A stretch of 64,000 bases of DNA, taken from positions 30,143,681 to 30,207,680 of the forward strand of contig ML662442.1 of NCBI GenBank assembly GCA_007570785.1, read 5' to 3'. Made by a program: the position numbers and the translations under genes. The notes beneath the pieces are model-generated. The model saw nothing but the letters and a program-made list of their open reading frames with translations, searched no databases and was not told the DNA's origin. Positions 1 through 11,102 of this stretch are shown here, piece by piece; position 1 is the stretch's first letter, and every line of letters begins with the position of its first letter. Origin of the DNA: Antilocapra americana (Eukaryota > Chordata > Mammalia > Artiodactyla > Antilocapridae).

Positions 1-783
1 AGCTGGGAGAAGGAGTTGTTCGGCAAAATTGCTTAAACCACTTTTGGACACCGCAAGACAGAGCTGCACTTGTGAGACGGTGGCATACACAGCAAGGAAG
101 GCTTGCCCCACTTCCCTTCTCAACTCCCTGCCACGATGTCTTGATATTTTTAGCCTGTGGGGTTGGGATGATGAATGCACAAGTGGAAATAGTGTTGGAA
201 GGAGATTTTTCTTGGCAAAATGGCAGCAAAGGCTGCCAAGTATTTTCTAAGATGTAAACAAATCATCCACCTTCGTTGGGGAAAGATTAGCACGTTATTC
301 CCGAGTCAGTGTAGGATTTTCACCTGCTGTCATTTGCAAGGCGAATTCCCCGCTATCATCATAAGCTTTTACAACCATTAAGCAATCCATTACTCAGAGA
401 AATCATTGGTGTCCCAGCTGCTAGAATCAAATAATTGGGCAGAAATTAGGAAATAAAAATCACCTACTCAATATGAACAAGTTGGAAGGCTACAGTGGAG
501 GTGGCACTGGTTTGTGGGTCTGAATTTCCTCTTGATTATGCAGCCAACTGCCCCTTGATGCATCTCTGTTTTTACAATTATGAGAGAAAGGTGTGGGATT
601 AAATGATATTTGAGATTCCTTCTTGCTGTGAATCCTACAATTCTAGGCTACTCTGAGCAGAAAGCAGCTCTGTCTTTATATTTCTGATAAAAACCTTCCA
701 GAATTTCTGCATTTCTTCTCCCTTTTGAAATGTCCCTTTCCACCAGAGTCACACAATTATTTCCCTGACCATACTGAAATGTT
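1..783. other. Intergenic, nothing recognised
   Basis: This stretch shows no exon-like frame and no repeat family I recognise. The short frames are interrupted and have no familiar residues. It is intergenic DNA far downstream of SLC35F1, which is on the other strand. Confidence 0.5.
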
Positions 784-1267
784 GTCACTGAACCATGAAA
801 TAAGGTGGGATTCTTGGCCTCTGGAGGAGAAGAATTCAATCTGGAGCCAGTGATGAGGCTTAATCACTCGGAGATTTTGTGTAGGCAAGTTTTATTAAAG
901 TATAAAAGAGAGAAAGCTTCTGACATAGACATCAGAAGGGGGCAGAAAGAATGCCCCACCTGTTAGTCTTTAGCTGGATGTTCTATAGCTACTAGTAGTC
1001 TGCTATTTAGAGAAAGGAAATGTCTCAAAACTCAGAGACTGGCACCAGGCCCCTCACCCACAACATGCATTTTGAGATAACATATGGCACCAGCTGAGTC
1101 ATCCTGGATCATAAAACACTTGATATGAATCTTGAAGAAAGGCAGATTTTCAGGTAAGTAATATAGTTTCATTAACATAGATTAGGAGAACAGTGTATGA
1201 GTAAAACAAACAGGTGTGTCAAGTCAGTTCTGAGTCCATGGTGGAACAAACTTAAAGAAAGACATTT

Positions 1268-1775
1268 CAGTTCAGTTCAATCACTCAGCCGTGTCCGACC
1301 CTTTGTGACCCCATGGACTGCAGCACATCAGGCCTCCCTGTCCATCACCAACCCCTGGAGTTTATCCACACTCATGTCCATTGAGTTGGTGATGTCATCC
1401 AACCATCTCATCCTCTGCTGTCCCCTTCTCCTTCTGCCCTCATTCTTTCCCAGCATCAGGGTCTTTTCCAATGAGTCAGCTTTTTGCATAAGGTGGCCAA
1501 AGTATTGGAGTTTCAGTTTCAACATCAGTCCTTCCAATGAACACCCAGGACTGATCTCCTTTAGGGTGGACTGGTTGGATCTCCTTGCAGTCCAAGGGAC
1601 TCTCAAGAGTCTTCTCCAACACCACAGTTCAAAAGCATCAATTCTTCAACACTCAGCTTTCTTTATAGTCCAGCTCTCTCATATCCATGCATGACTACTG
1701 GAAAAACCATAGCCTTGATTAGATGGACCTTTGTTGGCAAAGTTATGTCTCTGCTTTTTAATATGCTCTCTAGGG
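1268..1775 (-). mobile_element. BovB LINE 3' end, 5'-truncated
   Basis: Read on the minus strand, the sequence follows the BovB C-terminal region and 3' UTR and ends in the family's characteristic terminus (the reverse complement of 'cagttcagttc' at 1268). The peptide 'KLQYFGHLMQKADSLEKTL' is recognisable in one frame. Frameshifts and stops make it non-coding. It is inserted in the surrounding LTR. Confidence 0.9.
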
Positions 1776-1821
1776 TCTGGAAGATTCACTGGAGAAGGGA
1801 TAGGCTACCCACTCCAGTACT

Positions 1822-1945
1822 CTTGGGCTTCCCTGTGGCTCAGCTTGTAACGAATCCACCTGCAGTGTGGGAGACCTGGGTTCGATCCCTGGATTGGTAA
1901 GATCCCCTGGAGAAGGGAAAGGCTACCCACTCCAATATTCTGGCC
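1822..1945 (+). mobile_element. Bov-tA SINE (5' tRNA-derived half)
   Basis: A tRNA-derived head with a B-box-like 'ggttcgatccctgg' precedes the usual 'cccactccaatattctgg' end. A second partial copy of the SINE tail (about 1790-1823) lies immediately upstream, so the insertion is partly duplicated or dimeric. Confidence 0.88.
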
Positions 1946-2256
1946 TGAAGAAAGACAGAGTCTAGGGTAAATACATAGTTCATTAACATAGCTTAAGACA
2001 AACATTTCCATAAGAAAAACATGTTGGTTAGCTCAAGGTTTGAGAAAAGTTAAGTTCAGGTGGAACCAGGTGTCATATGGCAACACAGAACTTTAAGAGA
2101 AACCTCTTTTTAAATTTGTATAGAGAAGGGGAAAAAAATATCACACTAGTAATTTCTTCTCTCTTGCCACTTAAGAGAGAGAGAGAAAATGTCTGACACT
2201 TGCAGCCTATTTCCTCCATTTGGAGACTCCTGGCCTTCTTGCCTGTTACCCTCTCA

Positions 2257-2667
2257 ATGCCTTGCTGCTTTCCATGATGGTGTGTGGAATCTTCCTCTCA
2301 CCAGACCTCACAAGCTTGCCATGCTCCGGAATGTACCCTCTTTGACATACTATCTCCATTTCTCTTAACTTCAGCTCAGCCCCAACTCATCTGGCTTGCA
2401 GTTCCTTTCCCCAGAGTCATATTCTTGGCTAGATAGCTTTAAAAAATTATGTATGCAGAAAATATTTCTCTTTGAGCAGAAGATATCTGACTTTCAGTAT
2501 AGGCTTAACCCAAAGGCATGGTAGGGATTTCAGTGGCCACATATGATGGGGGATTAGCTTACTCCCAGAAACTTCAGGAATCCCAAATCATACTCATAAT
2601 CATTTGCCTAAGGGTGAAGTCTACTTGTATCTTCAGGGAATTCTATTGAAGAGCCATGTATCAATCA
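2257..2667. other. Intergenic, nothing recognised
   Basis: C/T-rich single-copy-looking sequence between the LTR and the next SINE. No gene signal is seen. Part of it could be unrecognised ERV flank. Confidence 0.4.
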
Positions 2668-2676
2668 CAGATATTT

Positions 2677-2946
2677 GTATTTTTAAAAATTATTTCTTTA
2701 TTCATTTATGGCTCTCCTGGATCCTCACTGCTGAGTGCAGGCTTTCTTTAGTTGCTGTGCACGTGCTTTTCATTGCGATGGCTTCTCTTGTTGTGAAGCA
2801 TGGGCTCTAGAGATCGTGGACTTCAGTAATTGTGGTGCCCTTGCCCAGCTGCCCTGTGGCATATGGAATCCTCCTGGATCTGGAATCGAACCCATGTGCT
2901 TGCACTTCCAGGCAGACTCCCAACCACTGAACCACCAGGGAACTCC
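2677..2946 (-). mobile_element. CHR-type (cetartiodactyl tRNA-derived) SINE
   Basis: The antisense B box ('ggaatcgaaccc') and the terminal 'gaaccaccagggaactccc' are typical of the CHR SINE family shared by ruminants and whales. It is flanked by a 9-bp duplication 'cagatattt' at 2668-2676 and 2947-2955. Confidence 0.82.
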
Positions 2947-3049
2947 CAGATATTTCCATTCTATTGTTCTAGACTCCAGGGGGGTGAAAGGTAAACCACA
3001 AAAATAAATAGAAGCTTAAGTGTCAGTAGAGCTACATAATTTTTTTTTT

Positions 3050-3180
3050 CATTTTAAAGGATAGCTTTACAAATCTTTTTATTGTGGGAAAATATACATA
3101 ATACATATAACATAAATTTATCATTTTAATGATTTCAAGTGCACAATTCAGTAGCACTAGGTATATTCATGTTGTTGTGA
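3050..3180. mobile_element. Old L1 3'-UTR-like fragment
   Basis: AT-rich sequence containing 'gtgcacaattcagtagcac' resembles the conserved 3' segment of old mammalian L1 subfamilies. It is short and diverged, and I leave the strand unassigned. Confidence 0.5.
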
Positions 3181-3311
3181 TAGCGGTTTAATCCACAATT
3201 ACTTATTTATTGGGAGCCATAAGTTTGGGTGTATTAAAGTAAGAGCTTATCTTGTAGGGCTGACTTAACTGAACAAATAAATAAGTTGTAAATTGGTTTA
3301 GAATTTTAAGT

Positions 3312-3382
3312 CAGTCTGTCTGCCTTCCTACCTTCCTTCCTTTCTTCTCTCTCTCCCTCTCTTCCTCCCATTCCCACTCTGT
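3312..3382 (+). repeat. Polypyrimidine (CCTT/CT) tract
   Basis: About 70 bases almost purely C and T on the plus strand, made of CCTT and CTCT units. This is low-complexity DNA. Confidence 0.8.
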
Positions 3383-4327
3383 TCCTAAAATGGTCTCAAG
3401 TGGATTACGAAACTGCATACAATATAACAGGGTGAAGTAACTGAAAATCTGCAGGGGAATATAAAGGTAGGAAAGTGAGATGAAGCCATGTGTTAGATTA
3501 TTTCAGAAGATGTGTGCCTGGGAGTCCTATAAACCCATTAGATGTAGACTTCAAAGTTTATTCTAACCCCCCAGAGCCAGTTTAGCAGAGGAATTTGATC
3601 CATTACAAGATTCACTGTATCCTGCCTGGGACATCCAAACATAAACAGGTGTTCAAAAGCACACAGCTTTTCTTGTTACCGAGATCAGAGGAAAGTTCTC
3701 CTGTGGGTTGTGATGGAGAGGATGTGTGTGGTATAATGAACCACATCCATCCGTACCGTCTACACAACAGTGAATCACTATAGACTTATTAATAATCTTC
3801 AATGCAGACTAATGGCATTGCCCAAATGGTGAGTTCAGTTTAAAAAAAAAATAGCATGGTTTCTTTGTTTGGCTCTCTACTGACCTGGCCTAATAGATGG
3901 ATGAATTTTAGTGGGTCTATGGTGGATTGAGGTGTTGGTATGCATTGTCTTTAAGGTAGTCTCAGACAGCTGGGGCACCTGAGCACATCCCCAGGTTGAA
4001 TGCTTGTACTTAAACAACCACTTCTATTTACCTGAGGTGCCTTATAAATGTGATCACAGTCCATGGGCCTATGACACGAGAAAAGTAGGGAAGTATTACT
4101 TAAGGTTACTCTAGTTTGTGGTGAGGAAGCCCCATCATCTATATCTAAGAGACTGCTGGGTTCTGAATATGTAAGTGGGAAGATCTAGTGGTGTGATGTG
4201 CTATTCCCAAAGTGGTATTATATATAAACTAAAAGGAGGAGAACCAAATCACATGGCTTTTTAGCTCAATGGACCAATCTATTTCTTCTCATCTTGAGTC
4301 TCAGTAGAAGGGTTATCATGGTTTAAG
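3383..4327. other. Intergenic, nothing recognised
   Basis: No gene, SINE or LINE recognised in about 0.9 kb. There is a short A run at 3841-3851. Confidence 0.4.
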
Positions 4328-5041
4328 TTCTCAGTCAGTTCACTTCAGTCACTCAGTCATGTCCAACTCTTTTCAATCCCATGGACTGCAGCATGCCAGT
4401 CTTCCCTGTCCATCACCAACTTCCAGAGCTTACTCAAACTCATATCCATCGAGTCGGTGATGCATCCAACAATCTCATCCTATGTCTCTCCTTCTCCTGC
4501 CTTCAATTTTTCCCAGCATCAGGGTCTTTTCCAATGAGTCAGTTCTTCCCATCAGTCGGCCAAAGAACTGGAGTTTCAGCTTCAGCATCAGTCCTTCCAA
4601 TGAATATTCAGGACTGATCTCCTTTAGGATTAACTGGTTGGATCTCCTTGCAGTCCAAGGGACTCTCAAGAGTCTTCTCCAACACCAGAGTTCAAAAGCA
4701 TCAATTCTTCAGCACTCAGCATACTTTACGGTCCAACTCTCACATCCACACATGGTTACTGGAAAAATCATAGCTTTGATTAAATGGGCCTTTGTCAGCA
4801 AAATGATGTCTCTGCTTTTTATTTTATTTTATTTTTCTGCTTTTTAATATGCTATCTAGGTTGACCATAGCTTTTCTCCCAAGGAGCAAGTGGTTTTTAA
4901 TTTAATGGCTGCAGTCACCATCTGCAGTGGTTCTGGAGCCAAAGAAAATAAAGGCTGTCACTGTTTCCATTGTTTCCCCATCTATTTGCCATGAAGTGAT
5001 AGGAACAGATGCCATGATCTTAGTTTTCTGAATGTTGAGCT

Positions 5042-5828
5042 TTAATTCAATTTTTCATTCTCCTCTTTCACTTTTATTGAAAGGCTCTTTAGTTCCTCTT
5101 CACTTTCTGCCATAAGGGTGGTGTCATCTGCATATCTGAGGTTATTGATATTTCTCCCAGCAATCTTGGTTCCAGCTTGTGTTGCATCCAGCCCAGTATT
5201 TCTCATGATGTACTCTGCATATAAGTTAAATAAGCAGGGTGACAATATACAGTCTTGATGTACTCCTTTCCCCATTTGGAACCAGTCTGTTGTTCCATGT
5301 CCAATTCTAACTGTTGCTTCTTGACCTCCATACACATTTCTCAGGAGGCAGGTAAGGTGGTCTGGTATTCCCAACTCTTTCAGAATTTTCCACAGTTTAT
5401 TGTGATCCACAGTCAAAGGCTTTGACACAGTCAATAAAGCAAAAGTTGATTTTTTCTGGGATGCTTTTTTTACTTTGATTGTCCAATGGATATTGGCCAT
5501 TTGATCTCTGGTTCCTCTGCCTTTTCTAAATCCAGTTTGAACATCTGGAAATTTACCCTTCATGTACTGTTGAAACCTGGCTTGGAGAATCTTGAGCAAT
5601 TGTGCCATAGTTTGAACATTCTTTGACATTGCCTTTCTTTGGGATTGGAATGAAAACTGACCTTTTCGAGTCCTGTGGCCATTGCTGAGTTTTCCAAATT
5701 TGCTGGCATATTGAGTGCAGCATTTTCACAGCATTATCTTTTAGGATTTGGAATAGCTCAACTGGAATTCTATCATCTCCACTAGCTTTGTTGTAGCAAT
5801 GCTTCCTAAGGCCCACTTGACTTGGCAT
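5042..5828 (-). pseudogene. BovB reverse transcriptase, decayed
   Basis: Two overlapping frames (5042-5629 and 5553-5828, minus strand) encode BovB reverse transcriptase segments. The upstream frame has the 'GDDRIPVELF' and 'FIPIPKKGN' blocks. The downstream frame has 'GFRKGRGTRDQMANIHW', 'MGKGVHQDCILSPCLFNLY' and the catalytic box 'LRYADDTTLM', with YADD intact. In a live element this enzyme copies the LINE RNA at the nicked target. Here it is broken by a frameshift at about 5553-5629 and by more stops on either side (other pieces at 5921-6136 and 6212-6430), so no full protein can be made. The catalytic residues surviving in a dead copy indicate fairly recent insertion, not function. Confidence 0.88.
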
Positions 5829-6751
5829 TTCAGGATGTCTGGCTCTAGGTGAGTAATCACACCGTCATGGTTATCTGGGTCATAAAGATTGTTTTTGTAC
5901 AGTTCTTCTGTGTATTCTTGTCACCTCTTCTTAATATCTTCTGCTTCTATTAAGTCCATACCATTTCTGTCCTTTATTGTGCCCATCTTTGCATAAAATG
6001 TTCCCTTGGTATCTCTAATTTTCTTGAAGATATCTCTAGTCTTCCCCATTCTGTTGTTTTCCTCTATTTCTTTGCATTGATCACTGAGGAAAACTTTCTT
6101 ATCTCTCCTTGCTATTCTTGGGAACTCTGCATTCAAATGGGACTATCTTTCCTTTTCTCTTTTACATTTAGCTCTTCTTCTTTTCTTTTCTCAGCTATTT
6201 GTAAGGCCTCCTCAGACAATCATTTTGCTTTTTTTGCATTTCTTTTTCTTGAGGATGGTCTTAATCACTGCCTCTTGTACAATGCCATGAACCTCTGTCC
6301 ATAGTTCTTCAGGCATTTTGTCTATTATAGCTAATCCCTGAAATCTATTTGTCACTTCCACTATATAATTCTCAGGGATTTGATTTAGGTTATACCTGAA
6401 TGGTCTAGTGGTTTTCCCTACTTTCTTCAATTTAAGTCTGAATTTGGCAGTAAGGAGTTCATAATCTGAGCCCCAGTTAGCTCCTGGTCTTGTTTTTGCT
6501 GATTGTATAGAGCTTCTCCATCTTAGGCTGCAAAAAATATAGTCAATCTGATTTTGATATTGACCATCTGGTGATGTCCATGTGTAGAATCGTCTCTTGT
6601 GTTATTGGAAGAGGGTGTTTGCCATGACCAGTGTGCTGTCTTGGCAAAACTTTATTAGCCTTTGGCCTGTTTCGTTTTGTATTCCAAGGCCAAATTTGCC
6701 TGTTACTCCAGGTATTTCTTGACTTTCAACTTTTGCATTCCAGTCCCTTCT

Positions 6752-7008
6752 TTTATTTATTTATTTATTTTTTTAATTATTATTATTTTTTTTAATTATT
6801 GTTTTTGCCATACATTGTCATGATATCATCATGGGTTTACATATGCTTCCCCTCCGGGTCCCCCCTCCCTCCTCCCTCCCCCCCGGGAAATCTCGCTGCA
6901 CCAGTCCCGAGCATCAATCCTGGGCTGGCGATTGATTAGACACATGACAATTAACATGCTTCAATGCCCTTCTCCCATATCATCCCACCCTTACCCTCAT
7001 CCACAAAG
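6752..7008 (-). mobile_element. L1 3' end nested in BovB, 13-bp TSD
   Basis: A T-rich tract (antisense poly-A tail, about 6752-6800) is followed by the G-rich 3' UTR of a ruminant L1, here antisense. It is related to the plus-strand copy at 33796-34571. A perfect 13-bp target duplication 'tccagtcccttct' flanks it (6739-6751, 7009-7021), and both copies are BovB sequence. The element is truncated to about 260 bp. Confidence 0.9.
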
Positions 7009-7031
7009 TCCAGTCCCTTCTAATGAAAAGG

Positions 7032-8388
7032 CCACAGAAGCTGAGCCAGAACTGTGTTTGAGTGTCTCCTGTGGAGGTACAGGTCAGCAGTGGCCTGCCA
7101 CAGGGGCAGGGGCTCTGGGTGCAGCAGACCTGGGTATGGTGTAAGCCCTCTTGGAGGAGGTCTCCATTAACCCCACCACAGAGCCACCAGAACTTACACA
7201 GGACTGGGGAAACAGGCTCTTGGAGGGCACAAACACAACCTTATGTGCACCAGGACCCAGGAGAAAGGAGCAGTGACCCCACAAGAGAATTATCCAGACT
7301 TGCCCTTGAGTGTCCAGGAGTCTCTGGTGGAGCCATGGGTCAATGGTGGCCTGCAGCAGGGTGGGGGCCACTGAGTGTGACAGTGTATGCCTGGGACCTT
7401 GTGAAGGAGGTCGCCATTACCTTCATTACCTCCACCATAGTTTGGCCTTAGGCCAAACAAAAGGGAGGGAGCACAGTCCTATCCATCAACAGAAAATTGG
7501 ATTAAAGATTTACTGAGCATGGCCCCACTCATCAGAACAAGACCCAGTTTCCCCTACAGTCAGTCTCTCCCATCAGGAAGCTTCCATAAGCCTTTTATCC
7601 TTATCCATCTGAGGGCAGACAGACTGAAAACCACAATCACAGAAAACTAACCAAACTGACCACATGGATCACAGCCTTGTCTAATTCAATGAAACTATGA
7701 GCCATGCCTTATAGGGTCCCCTAGGATTGACGGGTCACGGTGGAGAGTTCTGACAGAACGTGGTCCACTCGGGGAGGGAATGGCAAACCACTTCAGTATT
7801 CTTGCCTTGGGAACTCCATGAACAGTATGAAAAGACAAAAAGATAGGACACTGAAAGATGAACTCTCCAGGTCAGTAGGTGCCCAATATGCTACTGGAGA
7901 TCAGTGGAGAAATAACTCCAGAAAGAATGAAGAGATGGAGCCAAAGCAACAATAGCACTCAGTTGGAAGTAAAGTCCGATGCTGTAAAGAGCAATACTGC
8001 ATAGGAACCTGGAATGTTAGGCCCACAAATCAAGGCAAATTGGAAGTGGTCAAACAGGAGATGGCAAGAGTGAACACTGACATTTTAGGAATCATTGAAC
8101 TAAACTGGACTGGAATGGGTGAATTTAACTAAGATGACCATTATATCTACTACTGTGGGGAAGAATCCCTTAGAAGAAATGGAGTAGCCATCATAGTCAA
8201 CAAAAGAGTCTGAAATGCAGTACTTGGATTGCAATCTCAAAAATGACAGAATGATATCTGTTCATTTCCAAGATAAGCCATTCAACATCACAGTAATCCA
8301 AGTCTATGCCCTGATCAGTAACGCTGAAGAAGCTGGAGTTGAACAGATCTATGAAGACCTACAAGACCTTCTAGAACTAACACCCATG
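7032..8388 (+). mobile_element. Inverted 5' segment of the BovB copy
   Basis: This plus-strand BovB begins in the 5' UTR ('gcagtggcctgccacagg'-type repeats around 7085 and 7348) and continues through the leader into the endonuclease domain. It stops at the internal position matching where the minus-strand part begins. Confidence 0.85.
7975..8388 (+). pseudogene. BovB apurinic-type endonuclease, N-terminal part, broken
   Basis: In frame from about 7998, the translation gives the start of the BovB APE-like endonuclease: 'CIGTWNVRPTNQGKLEVV', then 'ILGIIELNWTGMGEFN', which carries the glutamate position typical of this fold. A stop falls after EFN at about 8128, and further stops follow. In a live element this domain nicks the target. 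Here it has been separated from its reverse transcriptase by the inversion and cannot produce protein. Confidence 0.82.
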
Positions 8389-8834
8389 GAACTAAAGAAA
8401 AGTTTAAGAAAGTAAAGAAAGCTAAAGAAAAATTTATGTCTCCAGAAAGTAATACAGAGGTCAGCCATGATCCAGAAGTTAGTACCAAAGCAACCATGCC
8501 TGACATACCTATCCATAACACACCGGCCAAAGAAATCTAACCTTGTAATAGGGCAAGAAGTATTTGAAGTAGAACACTGGGTTAACCAATAGGTTTTTAA
8601 TTTATAGACCTTTAAAAAATTAGATGCCTTCTACTCTGGATTTAACTTGAGAGATTCAAATCCACAGAGTTGATAAAGGCAAACAAACAATCAAAATTAG
8701 GGTCCACATTGACAGTGGCCCTTGAACACCTCAAGGGGCCAGAAACTCATCCTGCAGAAAATCATGATCAGTTAATGCTTTTAACTGAGTGAAAAATCCT
8801 GGCCTGGAGAGCAAGCATCCCAAGAATCTGATGG
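8389..8834. other. Unassigned sequence with a lysine-rich open frame (8402-8540)
   Basis: Next to the BovB inversion there is a plus-strand frame reading FKKVKKAKEKFMSPESN and so on to a stop at about 8540. The frame has no start codon of its own and I recognise no family. It could be a fragment of a processed pseudogene or chance A-rich coding. The rest of the interval shows nothing. Confidence 0.3.
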
Positions 8835-9179
8835 TGTTTAGGACATGCTACCCCCAAAATATGGCACCTCAGTTTACTGAGTATTTCAAGTTGGAGGAAT
8901 TTGAGGAATGGCAGGTATAGGAAAGACTTTCTGATCTTCTCCTGAAGTGGGTCATAAAACCCTCCTGCGAGAGCCGCCCTCCACTCTTCAGCAAACCCAG
9001 CATAGAACCACTCTGATTGAACCATTTTTGGGGTCTTCATTTTCTTATAAAGGCTCCCGTGTCATGTAAAACTTCGATAAATGTGTCTGTTTTTCTCTTG
9101 TTAATCTGTCTTTTGTAATAGGAGTCCCTGCAGAAAAACTTAGAAGCATAGTGAAAAAAGATACTTTTCCTCCCCTACA
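8835..9179 (+). mobile_element. ERV LTR, class I-like, first of two related copies
   Basis: It begins 'tgtttaggacatgctaccc' and ends 'cccctaca'. It has a polyadenylation-like region (gataaatgtgtctg) followed by a 'ttttctcttgttaatctgtc' block shared with the copy at 11637-12129. About 345 bp. No target duplication found. Confidence 0.6.
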
Positions 9180-9508
9180 AATTATAACATGCAGATATTG
9201 GCTGTAGTTTGTGATGCTGGAAGAGAAACTCTCCCAAATATGAATTTAGACCTTTACTTCTAGGAACTTTCCTGCCATATTTACAAATATGACCCAGGCT
9301 ACATATCTCCATTTGATGGCTCCCTTTTCCCATAGTCTTCTCTGTTTGTCTCTCTGTCTTCTCTTCTTCTGTCTCTTAGAAGGACATTTGTCACTGGATT
9401 AAGGGCCTCCCCAGGTAATCCAAGATGATTTTCTCTCAAGATCTTTAATTATACCTGCAAAGACCCTTTTCTCATATCAGATCACATTCCCAGGTTCTGG
9501 TTGGCTAT
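9180..9508. other. Intergenic, nothing recognised
   Basis: Between the LTR and the SINE there is no primer-binding site or gag-like frame that I can recognise. Confidence 0.35.
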
Positions 9509-9520
9509 ATCTTTCAGAGG

Positions 9521-9741
9521 GCTTCCCAGGTGGTGCTAGTGGTAAAGAACCCACCTGCCAATGCAAGAGATATAAGAGACAAGGACAAGTTCTATCCCTG
9601 GATTGGGAAGATCCCCTGGAGGAGGGGATGGTAACCCACTCCAGGATTCTTGCCTGGAGAATCCCATGGACAGAGTAGCCTGACAGGCTATGATCCATAG
9701 GGTCACAAACAGTCATATGTAACTGAAGTGAGAGCACACAC
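9521..9741 (+). mobile_element. Bov-tA SINE
   Basis: Full-length tRNA-derived SINE from 'gcttcccaggtggtgctag' to a short CA-rich tail. A 12-bp target duplication 'atctttc(a/g)gagg' with one mismatch flanks it (9509-9520, 9742-9753). Confidence 0.95.
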
Positions 9742-9753
9742 ATCTTTCGGAGG

Positions 9754-10853
9754 GACCAGTATTTAACCTACCACAGCACCAGTTCGTCCCCTAGACCCAG
9801 GCCTCCAAGTCAATACCAAGAAGTGTCTATTGGTGCCTAAGCTGATCTCCAGGCTAAGACTCGTTGGTTGCTTGGATTCAAGGGCAACAGCTCCCAGAGG
9901 CTGTTCTTCTGCCTCTCTCTCTGCAGTCCCTGCTGCGTGGAAGGGCCAGGGAGGCAAAGCACTGGGAGCAGCATAGCTCATCCTGTCTTCATTCCCAACA
10001 GAGGTTTTTCATGCTCAACTTCCTGCAATGCACTATAGTAAGAAAAGCTCCTTATATCCCTGTTTTTCTAAAATATTCATTTCTGCTATTATTCACAGCC
10101 TTGAAAATTTCTCTTTAGCTCTTATTTCTAGGACTGTTTCTTTTAGAGGTTCTCCATGTTTATGTATGGGAAGAAATTCATTTGGTATCTCAGGCATTTT
10201 AGAATTTAATTCCAACCTTCCACTATTATTTCATTTCACATTGTTTATAAGCCCAGTTTCTTTTTGACTTTTCAGCATGATATGATACCTGGCTTTCCTT
10301 CTCCTCAACTCCTGGGTCATATTTTTTCTAATATTGAAACTAACTCTTAAAGAATGAGAATAACTGTAATATGCACCCACATCCTTCTTTTCCCCAGAGG
10401 AAATTGCAATATCTGATGTCTTACTATGCAATATCAAGTGTTCCTTAAATTATTCTTTCAGGAGGCAGAAAAGGGTGTGGAAATAAATTATCATCAGTTC
10501 TTGACTGTGGACCGCCTGCATTTCCCTGGTCTCTAGAAACTGTCAGGGGTGGCTTGAAGGAGGGAGAGGAATCAAAACTAAATTCAGCCAACTTGGCCAC
10601 TTGTGAGGCTCTCTGGAAAAATATCTGGGGAGGAAAAGCCTGGAATCATAGACTAATATGATGTGTTTAGCATGTTCTGTGAATTTCACTCCTTCTGGGC
10701 TGTTCAGAACCCTCATGTTAGATGACAGTAAGCCATAACTTTGATAATCTAATTTTGAAAGGTTCTGAAAGACTCTAACATCAGAATGTGGGGAAATTAT
10801 GAAGGACATTAGAAATTTTGAAAGTTTTGTCTGTTATTTATTTCCTCACATTC
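9754..10853. other. Intergenic, nothing recognised
   Basis: About 1.1 kb between two SINEs with no clear repeat family or gene. It lies between the two related LTRs, but no retroviral coding motif is visible. Confidence 0.4.
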
Positions 10854-10862
10854 CTGGTTCAC

Positions 10863-11093
10863 ATGGGTCTTCCCAGGTGGCACTAGCGGTAAAGAATCAG
10901 CCTGCCAGTGCTGGAGATGTAAGAGATGGGGGTTGGATCCCTGGGTTAGGAAGATCCCCTGGAGGAGGGCGTGGCAACCCACTCCAGTATTCTTGCCTGG
11001 AAAATCCCATGGACAGAGGACCCTGGCAGACTACTGTTCATATTATTGCAAAGACTTGGACATGACTGAGGCCACTCAGCACGCACGCAGGCA
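10863..11093 (+). mobile_element. Bov-tA SINE
   Basis: Complete SINE flanked by a 9-bp duplication 'ctggttcac' (10854-10862, 11094-11102). Confidence 0.94.
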
Positions 11094-11102
11094 CTGGTTC
11101 AC

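Larger units (their letters stand above)
784..2256 (-). mobile_element. Antisense ERVK-like LTR (bovine BTLTR type), split by younger repeats
   Basis: The flanks (about 784-1267 and 1946-2256) read on the minus strand as a ruminant class II ERV LTR. An AATAAA signal lies opposite 891-896, followed by the U5-type stretch, and the outer bases are compatible with TG...CA. The middle is filled by a BovB 3' end and a Bov-tA SINE. A short motif around 'cattaacata' occurs on both sides of the inserts. I saw no flanking gag/pol and no clear target duplication, so this is probably a solo LTR. The far end (2198 or 2256) is uncertain. Confidence 0.6.
4328..8388 (-). mobile_element. BovB LINE copy with 5' inversion (twin priming), nested L1
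   Basis: One BovB (RTE-clade non-LTR retrotransposon) insertion appears to span this interval. The 3' two thirds lie on the minus strand (4328-7031), from the 3' terminus through reverse transcriptase into the endonuclease region. The 5' third (5' UTR plus N-terminal endonuclease) lies on the plus strand (7032-8388). The inverted part ends at 'gaactaacaccc' and the minus-strand part starts only about 11 consensus bases further on, so nearly every BovB position is represented once. That is the expected product of twin priming. An L1 3' end was later inserted at 6752-7008. A 7-bp 'gtttaag' occurs near both outer ends (4321-4327, 8402-8408), a weak candidate target duplication. Confidence 0.82.

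Noticed and set aside
1197..1694. 165-codon plus-strand frame
   Set aside because: Antisense reading of a BovB 3' end, repeated at 4482-4847 and elsewhere.
5042..5629. 195-codon minus-strand frame as a host gene
   Set aside because: It is BovB reverse transcriptase (YADD box, RTE motifs) in a broken element.
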